Assembly (NCBI RefSeq): GCF_018812025.1
Contig: NC_063049.1
Span: forward strand, 34,572,447-34,636,446
Origin: Megalobrama amblycephala
Lineage: Eukaryota > Chordata > Actinopteri > Cypriniformes > Xenocyprididae
Length of the DNA: 64,000 bases
Reading direction: 5' to 3'
Part shown: positions 62,284-64,000 of the stretch, in pieces
Layout: every line of letters starts with the position of its first letter
How positions within the stretch are numbered: the stretch's first letter is position 1
Made by a program: the position numbers and the translations under genes
Notes under the pieces: model-generated
What the model was told of the DNA's origin: nothing
Seen by the model: only the letters and a program-made list of their open reading frames with translations
Databases searched by the model: none

Positions 62284-64000
62284 AATCAAACCACTCAATC
62301 CAGTGTGGATTCATCTGCTGTAAGGTCATGCAGTCGTCCTTTGCCTCATGTGGCATTACACCAGGGTACAAAGAAGAGCTTAACTCTCATTTGCCGGGTG
62401 ATTAATTTCCCCTCGATATGATCTCAGATAGCTCATTGGCACCGCCGCCCATTTCCTTTCTAATAGCATTGGCTTCTGCCCCATTTTAGAGTCTTTTTCT
62501 CCCAGTTCTTCATTGCCTCTGACCTGGCCTGAACAATTGTTTACAGATTCAGATCGAGGTCTGGCCTTCCTCGGGTCACAGTAAATAATACACACCTGTC
62601 TGTTCCTCAAAACACAGCTCTGTCTTCTAGTGTCTGTTAGGTGCTGGTCTTGCAAATCAATATTGCAGGTTGTGTTTGGCGCTCAGGGCTGGTGTGTGTA
62701 TTTTTTCAGGGAAGGGGATGTAGATGCCTTTCCTCTGAGGCTGGTCTGGCTCCATTGCAACAATGAGTAAACCTCTGTGGCAGCCATGATAAGGGCATCA
62801 GCATAAGGCTTCTGGGAAATGTAATGAAATGTCACTGGTGTGTGAATATTGGCTATTTTACAACGGCTCATGCAATCATATTTACAATTTCTTACGGTTT
62901 TGTTGACTTAAGTGTTATGTAATTTTTGTAGTGATAAACTTGTCGATTTGGTATTATTAATCTTTTTGGGCTTTGCCAATTTATACAAATCAATCCCAAA
63001 TAATAATAATAAAAAAAAATGTAATTTTCAGCACCATTACTCCAGTCTTCAGTGTCACATGATGATTTGGTGCTCAAGAAACTTTTATTATTATTATCAA
63101 TGTTAAAAAAAAAAAGGCATTTATTTGTTTATATAATAAAAGTGATACTAAACTCTGTTAAACCATAAAGGCCTCTGTGTATGGATGGCACACTGCTGAT
63201 GTTCGCATGCCTGGAAGAAAAATTAAACAAACAAACAAAAAGCATTTTCTTCAGAAATGAGAAAAATGAGAGAAGGGAAAAGTCATTTTGCTTGAGGCGG
63301 CAAAGCACATTCATTCTTGCGCTCCTTTAACTTAAAACGCTATGCCAAGTGTGTGCGTGCTTTATGTTTCAGAACAAAAACCTCTTTCTGACAGCAAATG
63401 CCTGGCTTGGACTACACATGCACAAGCTAGAAATACAGAGAAAACAGGAAAAAAACAAAAGAATGTGGGAGAAAGGTGTGAGATTACGACAGCAGGTATT
63501 GCGTGTCAGAGCTGAAGACAATCCTAATGTGGGGAAAATCAATTTTTAGCTCTAGGTTTTAAATATAGTACAAACAACAGTCTGTCATTTTAAAGCTAGA
63601 ATCATATTGTAAATGTAAATGATTATCTTCTGACAAATATGATACGTTTAAAGAAATATGACAATTAAAAACATCGAGAGTTTGCCCAAACATGGCAATT
63701 TTTGTAACCATTTACTTAACTTGTTGTTCCAACTCTGTATGGTTTTCTTTCATTTGTAAATGATTTAATTAGCACATATTATGTCGCGTTTTATATATTA
63801 TATATGAAGTTGCATGGACTAATTTTATATTTCATATTAATTATATGATACTTCTTTTATGTAATTTTTGTAGTGTATGGAAAAGAGCAGCTCAGACATT
63901 CTGCATAAAATCTCATTTTTATTACAAGGATGAAAGAAAAAAAAAACAGGTTGGAATAACATGAGGGTGAGTCTTTTTTTTTTCTTCTTTTTTTGTGCTC
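62284..64000. other. No exon recognised at the window end
   Basis: A partial ACTACTGTT-family scrap ('ttcagtgtcacatgatgatt') lies at 63040-63075, and a MITE-like 'ggttggaataacatgagggt' end at about 63950. No erbb4 kinase exon was found on the minus strand here. Confidence 0.5.

Larger units (their letters stand above)
41445..64000 (-). other. large erbb4 intron, 5' end outside the window
   Basis: Going upstream of the GMMYLEERR exon, the next expected coding exon (HGCLLEYVHEH-type sequence of the hinge and helix D) was not found in any frame on the minus strand. The rest of the window is therefore treated as one intron of at least 22.5 kb. It contains the mobile elements and unexplained segments listed separately. 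Stretches 42700-45530, 46000-48770 and 57400-59680 hold only low-complexity sequence or nothing I recognise. Confidence 0.7.

Overview
The window is vertebrate nuclear DNA, almost certainly from a teleost and probably a cyprinid. It is AT-rich, very poor in coding sequence and packed with cut-and-paste DNA transposons and MITEs of types common in carp-like fish: Tc1 IR/DR elements, hAT and TTAA-target elements, 'AAAGGGTTAGTTCACCC' repeats and 'ACTACTGTTYAAAAGTTT' repeats. An L1 fragment is also present. There is no operon structure, CRISPR array or prokaryotic feature.

One gene is recognised with confidence: the 3' part of the receptor tyrosine kinase gene erbb4, on the minus strand. Seven coding exons lie between 41444 and 30651. 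They encode 554 residues: the second half of the kinase domain (HRDLAARN loop, DFG, GGK-MPIKWMA), then the whole cytoplasmic tail to the stop codon, ending in the PDZ ligand NTVV. All splice sites are GT-AG and the phases join without a break. The preceding kinase exon is not found, so the intron upstream of 41444 runs at least 22.5 kb, to the end of the window. Downstream of the stop (27.1-30.65 kb) is a transposon-poor stretch that is probably the 3' UTR. The a/b paralogue of the teleost gene cannot be decided from this window.

Relative to the human receptor as I recall it, the tail is rewired. The first WW-binding PPxY reads PPLAY. No CYT-1 exon (second PPxY plus PI3K site) is visible where it should be. 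Two NPxY motifs are lost and one is gained. A low-complexity His/Thr/Pro-rich segment of about 75 residues is inserted in the last exon. Only the C-terminal PPPY survives for WW binding.

Layout: 1-4.2 kb, repeats with a broken L1 ORF2 3' end; 4.2-10.5 kb, mostly unassigned sequence with foldback repeats; 10.5-14 kb, palindromic repeats; 14-17 kb, unassigned; 17-19 kb, a Tc1 element nested in another Tc1-like element; 19-26.6 kb, mostly unassigned, with a nested MITE at 22.8-23.7 kb; 26.6-30.65 kb, MITE then probable erbb4 3' UTR; 30.65-41.44 kb, erbb4 exons with introns carrying hAT MITEs, a perfect foldback and two oppositely oriented TTAA elements; 41.4-64 kb, the large upstream erbb4 intron. 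That intron holds an unexplained plus-strand exon-like ORF (48.78-48.93 kb), a composite element with split direct repeats and a nested hAT (50.4-53.6 kb), a long inverted duplication split by a MITE (54.6-56.2 kb), a solo-LTR-like sequence and further MITEs.
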